A stretch of DNA of 64,000 nucleotides from Alphaproteobacteria bacterium (GTDB lineage: Bacteria > Pseudomonadota > Alphaproteobacteria > Micavibrionales > UBA2020), in contig JAEUKT010000001.1 in NCBI GenBank assembly GCA_016794125.1, positions 186,001-250,000 on the forward strand. The letters run 5' to 3'. The translations under genes were made by a program, and so were the position numbers. Positions 44,660 through 55,074 of the stretch are shown here, piece after piece; position 1 is the stretch's first letter; every line of letters starts with the position of its first letter. The notes beneath the pieces were generated by a model. The model searched no databases. It was not told the origin of the DNA and saw only the letters and a list, made by a program, of their open reading frames with translations.

Positions 44660-44797
44660 ATGACCAAGGACGACAAGCCCACTTCGCAACCGCTGCCCAG
44701 CCCGCGCATGGAAAAACAACGTGCCGAGGCGCTGCGCAATAACTTGCTGAAGCGCAAACAACAAACGCGCGCGCGCGATAATGAGGAGAAAAAATAA
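44660..44797 (+). CDS. 45-residue basic protein before dcd
   Basis: The product ([20 protein letters not shown] followed by a Lys/Arg/Gln helix) ends RARDNEEKK. Its stop overlaps the dcd start codon (TAATG), and its last codons contain the dcd ribosome site. Very small basic proteins with a similar ALRxNLxxRKxQ pattern occur in related genomes, as far as I recall. The start could also be an in-frame ATG at 44594. The function is unknown. Confidence 0.55.
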   Translation: MTKDDKPTSQPLPSPRMEKQRAEALRNNLLKRKQQTRARDNEEKK

Positions 44798-45351
44798 TGC
44801 CCATCATGCCCGACAGCTGGATCCGCGAACAATCGCTCCAAAACGGGATGATCACGCCCTTCGAAGAACGGCTGAAGCGCGAGGGCGTGATTTCCTACGG
44901 CCTGTCGTCATACGGCTATGACTGCCGCCTGTCGGACGAATTCATGATCTTCACAAACGTCGATAACGCGATCGTCGACCCGAAGGCCTTCAACCCCCAA
45001 AGCTTCGTCACGCGCAAGACGGATGTCTGCATCATTCCGCCCAATTCATTTGTCCTGTGCCGCACGGTGGAAACATTCAAGGTGCCGCGCGATGTTCTGG
45101 TGATCTGCCTTGGCAAAAGCACCTATGCGCGCTGCGGGCTGATCGTCAACGTCACGCCGCTGGAACCCGAATGGGAAGGGCAAGTGACGCTCGAAATTTC
45201 CAACACAACCCCCCTGCCCGCCAAAGTCTATGCGAATGAAGGCATCGCGCAGTTCCTGTTCCTGAAAGGCGACAGCACCTGCGAAACCTCCTACGCCGAC
45301 CGCGCGGGTAAATATATGGGACAAAAAGGCGTGACACTGCCGAAGATGTAA
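44797..45351 (+). CDS. dcd: dCTP deaminase
   Basis: Dcd deaminates dCTP to dUTP, feeding dTMP synthesis. The 184-residue enzyme shows [37 protein letters not shown] and [27 protein letters not shown], where the Glu/Arg residues form the trimer active site. It ends in the [12 protein letters not shown] tail that closes over the substrate. GAGGAG lies just upstream. It is normal in length. Confidence 0.97.
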   Translation: MPIMPDSWIREQSLQNGMITPFEERLKREGVISYGLSSYGYDCRLSDEFMIFTNVDNAIVDPKAFNPQSFVTRKTDVCIIPPNSFVLCRTVETFKVPRDVLVICLGKSTYARCGLIVNVTPLEPEWEGQVTLEISNTTPLPAKVYANEGIAQFLFLKGDSTCETSYADRAGKYMGQKGVTLPKM

Positions 45352-45362
45352 GGAGTTCCGCG

Positions 45363-45770
45363 ATGCTGAAGAAAAAATTCAACGCCGCCAGCGCGCCGAT
45401 TTTTGAATATCATATCGTCATGAACGAACCCGTGCTGTCGGACGACAAAAACGAACAGCGCAACGCCTGCCGCGAACGGTCTGAACATTTCTCACTGCTG
45501 CTCAACGGCTGGGCCGTGGGTGCAGGCGCGAAGCGCGACGGGCGTTTCGATGCGGCTGTGCCTTATGGTGCCGCGCCGAAAAGCGACGCTTATGATGCTG
45601 CCGACCGCCCCTTCCTGAAAGTGTTTTGCAGTTCCGCCACCATGCGCGAGTTGCAGCGAGATTTCGGCCACCGCCTGCATTCCATCAGCCGCGCTGCAAA
45701 ATGGCACAAAGCCGGCCCCGAGGTTTCCAAATATCAGTGGAAACACCCGCGACTGCCGAAAAAGCAATAA
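45363..45770 (+). CDS. Hypothetical protein between dcd and DHH gene
   Basis: The 135-residue soluble protein has a basic C-terminal third (HRLHSISRAAKWHKAGPEVS, then KYQWKHPRLPKKQ) and a central FLKVFCSSATMRELQRDFG. I do not know its family. It starts 11 bases after dcd with an AAGGAG site, so it may share dcd's transcript. Confidence 0.68.
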   Translation: MLKKKFNAASAPIFEYHIVMNEPVLSDDKNEQRNACRERSEHFSLLLNGWAVGAGAKRDGRFDAAVPYGAAPKSDAYDAADRPFLKVFCSSATMRELQRDFGHRLHSISRAAKWHKAGPEVSKYQWKHPRLPKKQ

Positions 45771-45820
45771 GATATTGATTTTACAAGACAATAAACCTTA
45801 CATATCCATAACTTCGGCTG

Positions 45821-45829
45821 TGCTATAAT
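45821..45829 (+). promoter_or_regulatory. Extended -10 promoter of first DHH gene
   Basis: TGCTATAAT is a perfect extended -10 element. The start is predicted at about 45835-45836, i.e. on the ATG at 45835, and no Shine-Dalgarno precedes it. The -35 region is weak, as usual for extended -10 promoters. Confidence 0.6.
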
Positions 45830-45834
45830 CGCGC

Positions 45835-46923
45835 ATGGCCGCAAAAGAACCTGCACCGCTGGTTGTCGTCTATCACGCCGATTGTATCGACGGCGCGGCT
45901 TGTGCGTGGGCGGTGGCGAAGTCGGAAGGCATCGACAAGAAAAAAGACGCCAACGTCACCTACATCCCCTACGCGCATCATGACGTTGAAAAGGCGCAGG
46001 AGAAAATCCGCGCGGCGCTGACCGAAAATGCGAATGTCTATTTCGTCGATGTCGCGCCGGCGCCGAAATTCCTCGACGAGTTGATGACAACCGGCAACGA
46101 CGGCAAGGCCAAAGCAGCCACGATCCGCGTCATGGACCATCACGAAAGCGCGGCGAAGGATTTGAAGGGCTATACGCCACCGGTGACGACGGGCGACCAG
46201 CCGAAGCTGGAAATCCAGATCGAGGAGCGTCGCATGTCCGCCGCGCTGATGGTATGGCAGAAAATGATGCCGAATGAGCCCATTCCCGCCGTGCTGGGCA
46301 TGATCGACAAGATGGATGGCGATGCGCGCGGGTTATTGACCCCGCATGATTTCGCCGCCGCCGCGATTATCGACACGCGCGACATTTCGACCCCCTGGAA
46401 GGCGTTCTCCGCCCTGCGCGGCTTGGCCTCCATCACTTTCAACGACATGGCAAAGCGCGGCCGCCCGATGGTGCGCGACCAGGATCGCCGGATAAAACGT
46501 GTGCTGGAAAATTCCTACATCGTGCCGCTGCCGCTGGTCGAGGGGCAGCCGCCGCAAAAAGTGCTGATGGTAAACGCCGATGTGAAGCAATTCGGCCGCC
46601 ATATTTCCGCCCGCCTGATCGAGGCGGCCAAAGAACAGGGCGCGGATGTTTCTTTCGCATGGTTCCTGCAGAAAAACGGCACGGTGACCGCCAGCATTCG
46701 CACTGACGGAAACCCCGACGCGTCTGAAATCGCCACATACTTGCGCAAAACGATGTGCGTGACGGGCGGCGGTCATGACAGCGCGGGCGCGATCCATTTC
46801 CCATCATTATTTGATTTCGCACGCCACATTCAGGCCGCGCAAGCCGTGGCCAGCGGCATGACCGCGGCAAACGATCCCGCCAATCCGGCGAAGAAATATA
46901 AGCCGCCGCCGTCCATTCACTAA
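45835..46923 (+). CDS. DHH-family phosphoesterase, copy 1
   Basis: The 362-residue protein has DHH-type motifs: VVYHADCIDGAACAWA (motif I), YFVDVAP (motif II Asp), VMDHHESAA (DHH motif III), IDKMDGDARG and a C-terminal DHHA1-like domain with GTVTASIRTDGNPDA and the GGGHDSAGA glycine-rich loop. Related enzymes cleave nanoRNA, pAp or cyclic dinucleotides; the YHxxCxDG form of motif I marks a less studied branch. A close paralogue lies at 48597-49640, with a long ankyrin gene between them on the other strand. The N-terminal half keeps all metal ligands. The substrate is unknown. Confidence 0.87.
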   Translation: MAAKEPAPLVVVYHADCIDGAACAWAVAKSEGIDKKKDANVTYIPYAHHDVEKAQEKIRAALTENANVYFVDVAPAPKFLDELMTTGNDGKAKAATIRVMDHHESAAKDLKGYTPPVTTGDQPKLEIQIEERRMSAALMVWQKMMPNEPIPAVLGMIDKMDGDARGLLTPHDFAAAAIIDTRDISTPWKAFSALRGLASITFNDMAKRGRPMVRDQDRRIKRVLENSYIVPLPLVEGQPPQKVLMVNADVKQFGRHISARLIEAAKEQGADVSFAWFLQKNGTVTASIRTDGNPDASEIATYLRKTMCVTGGGHDSAGAIHFPSLFDFARHIQAAQAVASGMTAANDPANPAKKYKPPPSIH

Positions 46924-46948
46924 TCAATTATTTCCCTGCCAGGATTTA

Positions 46949-48466
46949 TCAGCCGCGCAATGCGGCGGGCCGCTTGTGCAAGGTTGCGGCGCGCGGCTCC
47001 GGCGGGGTGCCTCCGAGGGATTTTAGTTTCTCATACGCCTCGACAATCGCTTCCTGACGCTGCATGTCGTCGAAATTCTGGATGGTGACGGGCGCGGGAC
47101 GTTCGAGATCGCGGAAGATCACCTGCTGTGTCCAGAAATTAAATGTCATCGTCAGCCCCTCGCCTTCGCGCACTTCGAGACTGTGGTCGTTGACGCGAGT
47201 GAATCGGTAATCATCGCCGGACTCAGTGCCCTTTTGTTCAGGCACCACTAGTTCGCCGCGATATTTGCCGAGAAAGCTTTTAGCCTTTGTCTTGCCGCCC
47301 GCAACTGCATGGTCGTAGGCGCTCATGCCGTGGATGTCGGCAGCGGCGGGTTTCGCGCCCGCCTTGATCAGGATTTCGATCGATTCTGTATTGTCGCTGG
47401 TTGCGGCCTTCATCAGCGGCGTGCGGCTGTTATTATCCGGCGCATTCACATCTGCGCCCGCCTTGATGAGAAGTTCGAGGACGCGACCGAAACCTTTTTC
47501 CGCCGCCAAATGCAGCGCCGGGGCGAGATCCAGCTTCACACCCTGTTCCTGCGCCGCATTCAGCAGGGTCATGACCATGCGGATATTGCCGTTTCCGGCG
47601 GCGTTCGACAGCGCGGTGCGGCCTTCGCTGGTGGGGATATCCAGCGACGCGCCAGACTTGACCAGCATTTCCAGTATTTCCTGATGCCCTGCAGCGGCGG
47701 CGTAAGACAGCGGTGTCATGCCGCTGGCGGTGGCGACATCCGGCGATGCCTTGCCTGCCAGCAGTGCGGCAACGGCATCCTGCCGCCCCGAAATAACCGC
47801 ATGCAGAAGCGCGGTGACGCCATCGCCATCGCGCTGGTCTACTAAAATATCCTGTTGCTTCAGCAGCACGCCGATATAGGCCGCGTTGCCTTTCTTGGCG
47901 GCCATGATCAGCGGCGGCGGGCTGTTATAGCTGGGCGCGTTCACGTTAAGGCCCGTTTCAAACAGGCGGGATAGCAGCGCCACAGGGGCATCGTGTTCGA
48001 TCGCCTGTGCGGCAATCGTCTGCTTATGGTTGTTTGTGTGGATCTTGTGGCCGCCCTTGTCGACCAGCATCGTCGCCACATCCCAGGATTTGCGGCGGAT
48101 GGCGTTGAACAGCGGCGGATTGCCAAGGTGGTCACGCAGATGTATATCCCCGCCCGCCTCGATCAGCACCGTCATCAGCGGTACGCCGCCCCGTGTGCTG
48201 TCTGCGGCGGCATGCATCACGGACTGGTTTTTTTCGCGGTCGAACATGTTGGGCAGCGCGCCTGCCTGCAGCAGCATGGTAGCGGCAAGCAGCATTTGTT
48301 CCTGGGTGTACATCCCAACAGCTTTGAACAGCGGCGCGCCGGGCCGGTAACGCTCGTTATTCACGTTTGCGCCCGACTTGATCGCCTTTTCCAGCGCGGC
48401 GACGGAAAATTCATCGATCGCTTGATAAAGCGCGTAGTCTTTTTCTTTCTGCGACCAGCCGAGCAT
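46949..48466 (-). CDS. Large ankyrin-repeat protein, 505 residues
   Basis: At least ten ankyrin units cover residues about 10-400, for example GDGVTALLHAVISGRQDAVA, GMTPLSYAAAAGHQEILEML and GRTALSNAAGNGNIRMVMTL. A C-terminal non-repeat domain (about 405-505; YRFTRVNDHSLEVREGEG) contains MTFNFWTQQVIFRDLERPAP. No signal peptide is seen. It lies between two DHH phosphoesterase genes. The repeats suggest a protein-binding scaffold, possibly for those enzymes. Confidence 0.9.
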   Translation of the reverse strand: MLGWSQKEKDYALYQAIDEFSVAALEKAIKSGANVNNERYRPGAPLFKAVGMYTQEQMLLAATMLLQAGALPNMFDREKNQSVMHAAADSTRGGVPLMTVLIEAGGDIHLRDHLGNPPLFNAIRRKSWDVATMLVDKGGHKIHTNNHKQTIAAQAIEHDAPVALLSRLFETGLNVNAPSYNSPPPLIMAAKKGNAAYIGVLLKQQDILVDQRDGDGVTALLHAVISGRQDAVAALLAGKASPDVATASGMTPLSYAAAAGHQEILEMLVKSGASLDIPTSEGRTALSNAAGNGNIRMVMTLLNAAQEQGVKLDLAPALHLAAEKGFGRVLELLIKAGADVNAPDNNSRTPLMKAATSDNTESIEILIKAGAKPAAADIHGMSAYDHAVAGGKTKAKSFLGKYRGELVVPEQKGTESGDDYRFTRVNDHSLEVREGEGLTMTFNFWTQQVIFRDLERPAPVTIQNFDDMQRQEAIVEAYEKLKSLGGTPPEPRAATLHKRPAALRG

Positions 48467-48560
48467 GTGTAAACCCGTTTTTTAAAGGGGGCTAAATTTG
48501 CCATATCATGGTATTTCCCATATGAAATGTCAAGCCCAATCCCCCGCTATCGGCCGTGAA

Positions 48561-48589
48561 TTGACATTCACTAACCAACTGATGAATAT
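48561..48589 (+). promoter_or_regulatory. Promoter of second DHH gene, leaderless type
   Basis: TTGACA (48561-48566) lies 17 bases before GAATAT (48584-48589). The start is predicted near 48596, adjacent to ATG 48597, with no Shine-Dalgarno. Confidence 0.5.
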
Positions 48590-48596
48590 ACAAAAT

Positions 48597-49640
48597 ATGA
48601 AATTCACCAACCGCCGCCACCTGATCGTCGTCTATCACGCCAGCTGCATCGACGGCCTCGCCTCGGCATGGGCCTTCGACCAGAAATGGGGGCCCGATCT
48701 GGGCGTGCATATTTCCTACATCCCGCTCGGCCATCACGACACGCCGGAGGCAGAGGCGATGATCCGCAAGGAGCTAACGAAAAACGCCGAGCTGTTTTTC
48801 GTGGATGTCGCGCCATCGCGCATTTTGCTGGATGAATTGATGTCAGGCGACTTGCTGAAGGACATCACGATCATCGACCACCACAAATCCGCCGCCGAAG
48901 CGCTCGACAATTACGAAGCGCCGAAGCATGCGAACGCCCCTGCCCTGCAATTCCATTTCGACAGCCACGCCCCCGCCGCATCAGGTATGGTCTGGGATAG
49001 ATTGATGGGCGGCGCGAAGAAGCCTGTATTTTTAAAAATGATCGAGAAGATGGATCTGGCGCGCGATATCACTGCAGAGGAAGACTTGGCCGCCGCTGCC
49101 CTGATTGATTCAAAAGGCCTGCGCAGCGTGGGTGATGCGTTTCAGGCTTTCGGCGAGCTGATCGAACTGGAACTCGATGACATGATCGCGGCGGGCAAAA
49201 GCATCCTTGCCGACCAGCATAACCGCATCGCCAAGCTGAATGACAACGTGATGTATACACGCCTTGTGATACCGGACGAGGACACACGAGAAACCACGAT
49301 CTGGATCCCCGCCATCAATGCCGATGTGCAGAATTTTGGCCGCCATATTTCCGATTACCTGCGCGAACAGGGCGACCGCACCGGCATGGGCATGGCTTTT
49401 GCCTGGTATGTGCAGGGCAACGGCACGGTCACCATGAGCATCCGCTCCGACGGCGACCCCGATGCCGCGCAGATCGCCGAAATCCTCTGCCTCAATCCTG
49501 GCGTGAAGGGCGGCGGTCACAAGACGAGCGCCGCCGTGCATTTCGCTTCGCTGAAGCAATTCACCGAGCTGATGCCGCTTTATACCGAAGGGCAAATGGG
49601 CGTATTGAAGCTGAAAGAGCAGCTGTCAGCGGTGGGCTAG
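48597..49640 (+). CDS. DHH-family phosphoesterase, copy 2
   Basis: The 347-residue paralogue of the 45835 gene keeps the same motifs: IVVYHASCIDGLASAWA, LFFVDVAPSRILLDEL, IIDHHKSAAEAL, GTVTMSIRSDGDPDAAQIAE and VKGGGHKTSA. ATG 48597 (MKFTNRRHLIVVYH) is chosen because it fits the promoter and copy 1; longer in-frame starts to 48498 cross the promoter. It replaces the GGGHDS of copy 1 with GGGHKT, so substrate preference may differ. Confidence 0.85.
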   Translation: MKFTNRRHLIVVYHASCIDGLASAWAFDQKWGPDLGVHISYIPLGHHDTPEAEAMIRKELTKNAELFFVDVAPSRILLDELMSGDLLKDITIIDHHKSAAEALDNYEAPKHANAPALQFHFDSHAPAASGMVWDRLMGGAKKPVFLKMIEKMDLARDITAEEDLAAAALIDSKGLRSVGDAFQAFGELIELELDDMIAAGKSILADQHNRIAKLNDNVMYTRLVIPDEDTRETTIWIPAINADVQNFGRHISDYLREQGDRTGMGMAFAWYVQGNGTVTMSIRSDGDPDAAQIAEILCLNPGVKGGGHKTSAAVHFASLKQFTELMPLYTEGQMGVLKLKEQLSAVG

Positions 49641-49647
49641 CCGTCTA

Positions 49648-49677
49648 TTGACATAATTATATTTTCGATGCTATCTT
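49648..49677 (+). promoter_or_regulatory. Promoter of 500-residue helical protein gene
   Basis: TTGACA (49648-49653) and TATCTT (49672-49677) are 18 bases apart. The start is near 49684, giving a 23-base leader that includes GCGGAGC as ribosome site. Confidence 0.55.
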
Positions 49678-49706
49678 CCGCCCACTTCTTGAAGCGGAGC
49701 ATTTCC

Positions 49707-51209
49707 ATGAAAGACGATTTCAACCTCGAAATTATCTACGGCAAGCTGGGACAGGCGATTGCGAACCGCAATTATCATGACGGCATTAAAAAACCGCTGA
49801 AGGAACTGCTGAAATTTGCTGGAAATGCGGATGCCGAAGATGTGGTGGCCGATACAGTTGCCTTCGCCGCCGATAAACTGGGCGCGCAGCACGGGCTTTA
49901 CCTGATCCATGAATTGCTGGGCGAGAAGCCCTCGCCAGCCCTCACCGTTTTCATGCTCGACAAATGGGATGCGCTGCTGGCGGCCGAAGTCACACGCGAA
50001 CCGAGCTCGGCATTGAGTTACCTCACCTCAGGCGCGCGCAATATGGAGGACGATCATCCGCTGTCGCCGCTCGCCCTGTCGCGCTGGTCACGCCTTGTCG
50101 ATGCTTTGTCGCCGATGGATGATTTCGAGAACAAGGTGACGTTCAATATCGACAACGTCAAGAACAGCGCGTTCCGCGCCGCCGCGCTGGGCAAGCTGTC
50201 GGAACTGAAGGACACGCAGCCCGCGATGGTGCTGGAGCGGATGATGGCGATCGTGAACGGCCAGTATTTCAGCTTCAAGGACAAAGACCGCGCCAGCGCG
50301 GAAATCGTCGTCACCACGCTTGCCGATATCCTCGAGGCGCATCAGGGCGAGTATGACGCCAAGAAAAAATCCGATATTGCCTGGAAAGTATTCAGCAACG
50401 GCGAAGGCATGAATGCCGAAGCCGAACAGATTGCCGCACGCATCTATCTGGAGGCTGCGGCCGAACTGTCCGATAAAAATGCCGGTTTCGACATGTATCA
50501 CGGCCTGATACAGCGCCGCCACAACAAGAATATCGCGGGCGAAAGCCGCGACGCGGCGTTTGAAGTACTGGCGATGGTCGATGGGGGCCGGATGCCCGGC
50601 AACAAAACGCGCGCCGATATCGCGCGGCTGGTGTTCGACGAAATTTTCTCCCCCGCCATCAAGGACGAGACGAAGGATGCCGACCTTGCCGCCCGCGCCT
50701 CCGACACCTTGCTCAACCTTGTACGCACGGAATTGGCGGGCAATGATGCACGCCATTCATACCTGCATTTCAACGCGGCAATCGCCCTGCTGAAATATTA
50801 CCCGCCGGATGATCCCCGCGTGACGGAAACCGTGTCGATCTGGCAAACCGCGCTGACCAAAAACTTCAAGGACAGCGAGCCGGATTATTATACACGCCAG
50901 ATGGGCTGGATGGCTGATGTGGCGGCAGCGCGCGGCGACAGCGCACTAGCCGAATTCGCCAAGACCGAATGGGTGAATGGCGTTACCGCGATGTCGAACG
51001 CCAAGATGCAGGCGGCCGAAGCCTATAAAATCGTTCACGGCATCGTCATCAACGCCGCGCATTACGGCAGCGCTTCCATCCTGGTGAAGGAAGCGGAAAA
51101 GCTGCTGCCCGACATGGAACAACGCGCCGGCGTCGTCCACATGCCCCCGACGCTTAGCCGCGCCGACTACAAAAAATTCCTGCAGGAAAAGCGCGCGCCG
51201 AAGCCTTAA
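49707..51209 (+). CDS. Hypothetical alpha-helical protein, 500 residues
   Basis: ATG 49707 has a GGAG ribosome site about 8 bases upstream; in-frame starts from 49668 are excluded by the promoter. The product is almost wholly helical, without signal peptide or membrane span. Segments such as DVVADTVAFAADKLGAQHGL, EQIAARIYLEAAAELSDKNA and ARHSYLHFNAAIALLKYYPP suggest a HEAT- or TPR-like solenoid. I know no family. It follows the DHH-ankyrin-DHH group and may belong with it. Confidence 0.75.
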   Translation: MKDDFNLEIIYGKLGQAIANRNYHDGIKKPLKELLKFAGNADAEDVVADTVAFAADKLGAQHGLYLIHELLGEKPSPALTVFMLDKWDALLAAEVTREPSSALSYLTSGARNMEDDHPLSPLALSRWSRLVDALSPMDDFENKVTFNIDNVKNSAFRAAALGKLSELKDTQPAMVLERMMAIVNGQYFSFKDKDRASAEIVVTTLADILEAHQGEYDAKKKSDIAWKVFSNGEGMNAEAEQIAARIYLEAAAELSDKNAGFDMYHGLIQRRHNKNIAGESRDAAFEVLAMVDGGRMPGNKTRADIARLVFDEIFSPAIKDETKDADLAARASDTLLNLVRTELAGNDARHSYLHFNAAIALLKYYPPDDPRVTETVSIWQTALTKNFKDSEPDYYTRQMGWMADVAAARGDSALAEFAKTEWVNGVTAMSNAKMQAAEAYKIVHGIVINAAHYGSASILVKEAEKLLPDMEQRAGVVHMPPTLSRADYKKFLQEKRAPKP

Positions 51210-51330
51210 TTGCGCACTGAATATTTATGTAAACTTAATTCCACAATAATGCCTTAAGTTTTGTTGAATATCTGCACATGAATATGAGAAAACTGCGGAT
51301 AGAAATTCACGGCAGGTAAATAGGACGATC

Positions 51331-52607
<1,277 letters not shown>

Positions 52608-52611
<4 letters not shown>

Positions 52612-53084
52612 GCCGTATTGTCGAACTAAAGCTCGATAACGAAACCATCGGCACCCGCTCCGCCGAAATAGAGGTCGAGCGCCACCGCGCGATTTCCGAT
52701 TTGCTGGAACAGAACTCCTTCGCCGTGAAGGATTGCGAAGGGCCGTACAAGCTGCACCTGTCGCTGCAGGGCGAACGGCTGGTGATGGATGTGAATTGCA
52801 CCGCCAGCGGCAGGCGCGAGGAAATCCCCCTGCCCCTGAATTACCTGAAACCGCTGATACGCGATTACACCATGATCTGCGATAGTTTCTATAAAGCCGC
52901 CAAGGAAGGCGAGATGCACAGACTCGAGGCAATCGACATGGGCCGGCGCGGAATCCACAACGAAGGGGCCGAAACTCTGGCCGAAACCCTTGAAAACAAA
53001 GTAATTGTGGACAAATTGACGGCAAGGCGTTTATTTACCCTTTTATATGTGCTACATATTCGCAGCACCACAAATATCACCTGA
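52608..53084 (+). CDS. UPF0262 family protein
   Basis: The 158-residue protein begins [20 protein letters not shown] and includes [20 protein letters not shown] and [20 protein letters not shown], as in the alphaproteobacterial UPF0262 family of unknown function. The order murA-UPF0262-infA-maf is conserved in the class, though hisD and the phosphatase gene often found in between are missing here. The start overlaps the murA stop. Confidence 0.92.
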
Positions 53085-53090
53085 GGAATA

Positions 53091-53312
53091 ATGTCAGAAA
53101 AAGAAGACCTGATGAGCTTTGAAGGCATCGTTTCGGAACTGCTTCCGAACGCGATGTTCCGTGTAAAGCTCGACAATGGCCATATGATCCTGGGCCACAG
53201 CTCCGGCAAAATGCGCAAAAACAAAATCCGCATCCTGGAAGGCGACCGCGTCACTGTCGAAATGACGCCTTACGACCTGACCAAAGGCCGCATCACTTTC
53301 CGCCACAAATAA
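53091..53312 (+). CDS. infA: Translation initiation factor IF-1
   Basis: The 73-residue S1-domain protein shows [39 protein letters not shown] and a C-terminal GRITFRHK, as in IF-1 from alphaproteobacteria. It binds the 30S A site during initiation. GAGGAATA is the ribosome site. Its stop overlaps the maf start (TAATG). Confidence 0.97.
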   Translation: MSEKEDLMSFEGIVSELLPNAMFRVKLDNGHMILGHSSGKMRKNKIRILEGDRVTVEMTPYDLTKGRITFRHK

Positions 53313-53881
53313 TGCTGATCCTCGCCTCCGCTTCGCCGCGCCGGCTCGAGCTGCTGAAGCAGCTTGGCATAGCGCCGGATCGCGTGGCACCCGCCGATAT
53401 TGATGAAACGCCGCTGAAGGCCGAACTGCCCGCGCGCTACGCCGTGCGCATCGCAGCGGCAAAGGCGAAAAAAATCGCGGCTGAAAATCCGGGCGCGATC
53501 ATCCTTGCCGCCGATACCGTCGTGGGCGTGGGCCGCCGCATCCTGCCGAAAACAGAAACCGAAGCCGAAGCGCGCAAATGCCTTGAACTGATGTCCGGTC
53601 GCCGCCACAGCGTGCTGACCGCGGTTTCTATCGTGAATACATCCGGCCGGCAGAAGACGAAACTCGTTGTTTCTGCTGTGAAATTCAAGCGCCTGTCCGG
53701 AGCCGAAATCGCGCACTATATCAATACCGGTGAATGGAAAGGCAAGGCGGGCGGCTATGCGATACAGGGCCATGCCGCCGCGCTGATCCCCTTCATCAGC
53801 GGGTCTTACACCAACATCGTGGGGCTGCCGCTGTTTGAAACGCAGGCGATGCTGAAGGATGCCGGATATGAGCGGGCTTGA
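53312..53881 (+). CDS. maf: Maf family nucleotide pyrophosphatase
   Basis: Maf proteins hydrolyse dTTP/UTP or modified nucleotides. The 189-residue product has LILASASPRRLELLKQLGI, the Asp in ILAADTVVGVG and GEWKGKAGGYAIQGHAA, all family hallmarks. It sits between infA and rng, a widely conserved order. Exact substrate class (YhdE- or YceF-like) is not resolved. Confidence 0.93.
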   Translation: MLILASASPRRLELLKQLGIAPDRVAPADIDETPLKAELPARYAVRIAAAKAKKIAAENPGAIILAADTVVGVGRRILPKTETEAEARKCLELMSGRRHSVLTAVSIVNTSGRQKTKLVVSAVKFKRLSGAEIAHYINTGEWKGKAGGYAIQGHAAALIPFISGSYTNIVGLPLFETQAMLKDAGYERA

Positions 53882-55064
53882 GCTTTTCGTCGATGACATC
53901 GAAGGCCGCATGCATGCCGTCGTCGTCAAAAAAACGGCCATCAACGACCTGTATGTGGATTCCCTGAACAAAGCCTGCGGCTGGGGCGCGATCTTCCTTG
54001 GCCGCGTCATCAAGCTCGACAAGAAACTCGATTGCGCCATCGTCGATCTGGGCAACGGACAGACGGGATTTCTGCCGGCAAAACACATTTATCTGCCGGG
54101 CGGCGACCCTTCCGAAAGCCGCAGCGGACTGACCGAGCTTGTTAAAAACGGCCAGATGCTGATCGTGCAGGTGAAGGCCGAGGCAAAGGAAGCGTCGCAC
54201 AGCGAAAACCTCAAGATGCCGCGCCTGACGACGCAGATTTATATCATGGGCCACCATCTGGTCTATTGCCCGATGTCGAACCCCGTCACAATGTCGCGCA
54301 GCATCGAGCGCGGCGACGTGTTGAGCATGACGGCAGGTTTCGCTGCAAAGGGCGGCTGGATCCTGCACGACCATGCCGAAAGCGAAGACATCGGCATTTT
54401 ATCCGAAGAAGCGCAGAAGCTGCTGACCGAATGGCAGGTGCTGATGGGCATGCAGGCGGAAGGCGGCAAGGAACCCGCGCTGCTGAAGGGCGGCCCTAAC
54501 GCCTTCGCACGCGCCATGCTCGATTTCGGCGCGAATGGTTTTAATCATATCCATGCGGGCGGCCGTGCCGCTTTCGACCAGATCGCGAAATGGTGCGAAA
54601 AATACGACCCGCCCCTTGCGACATCGAAACGCCTCCGCCTGTTCAAGCCGGAAAAGCCGATGCAGAAGCTGTTCGACATTCACGACATTTACGGTGAACT
54701 GAACGAGCTACAGGATAGCCGCGTCGAACTGCCGGGCGGCGGGTCGATCATCATCGACTCGACGCATGCCTGCACGATCATCGACGTCAACCAGGGCGGC
54801 GCGGACAGCGTGATCGCGGCCAACACGGAAGCGGTCGTCGAATCCGCGCGCCAATGCCGCCTAAGGAACATCAGCGGCGCGATCCTGATCGATTTCATCG
54901 GCATGGCGGAGCGCCCCGCCCGCATCAAAATTTCCGAAGCGGCAGAGGCTGCCTTCAGCCACGATCCCGCCCGCGCGCAAGTGCACGGATTCACGCGGCT
55001 TGGCATACTGGAAATCACGCGCAAACGCCGCGCGGCCGGTTATGCCGAAAAAATTAAAAGCTAG
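53868..55064 (+). CDS. rng: RNase E/G family ribonuclease lacking the Zn-link
   Basis: The 398-residue endoribonuclease begins with an S1 domain (GWGAIFLGRVIKLDKKLDCA, GNGQTGFLPAKHI) and holds the DNase I-like catalytic part with the Mg-binding Asp residues in CTIIDVNQGG and AILIDFIGMAERP. The chain stops at RLGILEITRKRRAAGYAEKI, just before the CPxC zinc-link and small domain of E. coli RNase E/G. So it may use another way to form dimers. ATG 53868 overlaps maf by 14 bases; 53859 is an alternative. yacG, often next, is absent. Confidence 0.9.
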   Translation: MSGLELFVDDIEGRMHAVVVKKTAINDLYVDSLNKACGWGAIFLGRVIKLDKKLDCAIVDLGNGQTGFLPAKHIYLPGGDPSESRSGLTELVKNGQMLIVQVKAEAKEASHSENLKMPRLTTQIYIMGHHLVYCPMSNPVTMSRSIERGDVLSMTAGFAAKGGWILHDHAESEDIGILSEEAQKLLTEWQVLMGMQAEGGKEPALLKGGPNAFARAMLDFGANGFNHIHAGGRAAFDQIAKWCEKYDPPLATSKRLRLFKPEKPMQKLFDIHDIYGELNELQDSRVELPGGGSIIIDSTHACTIIDVNQGGADSVIAANTEAVVESARQCRLRNISGAILIDFIGMAERPARIKISEAAEAAFSHDPARAQVHGFTRLGILEITRKRRAAGYAEKIKS

Positions 55065-55074
55065 CCGGGACTGA

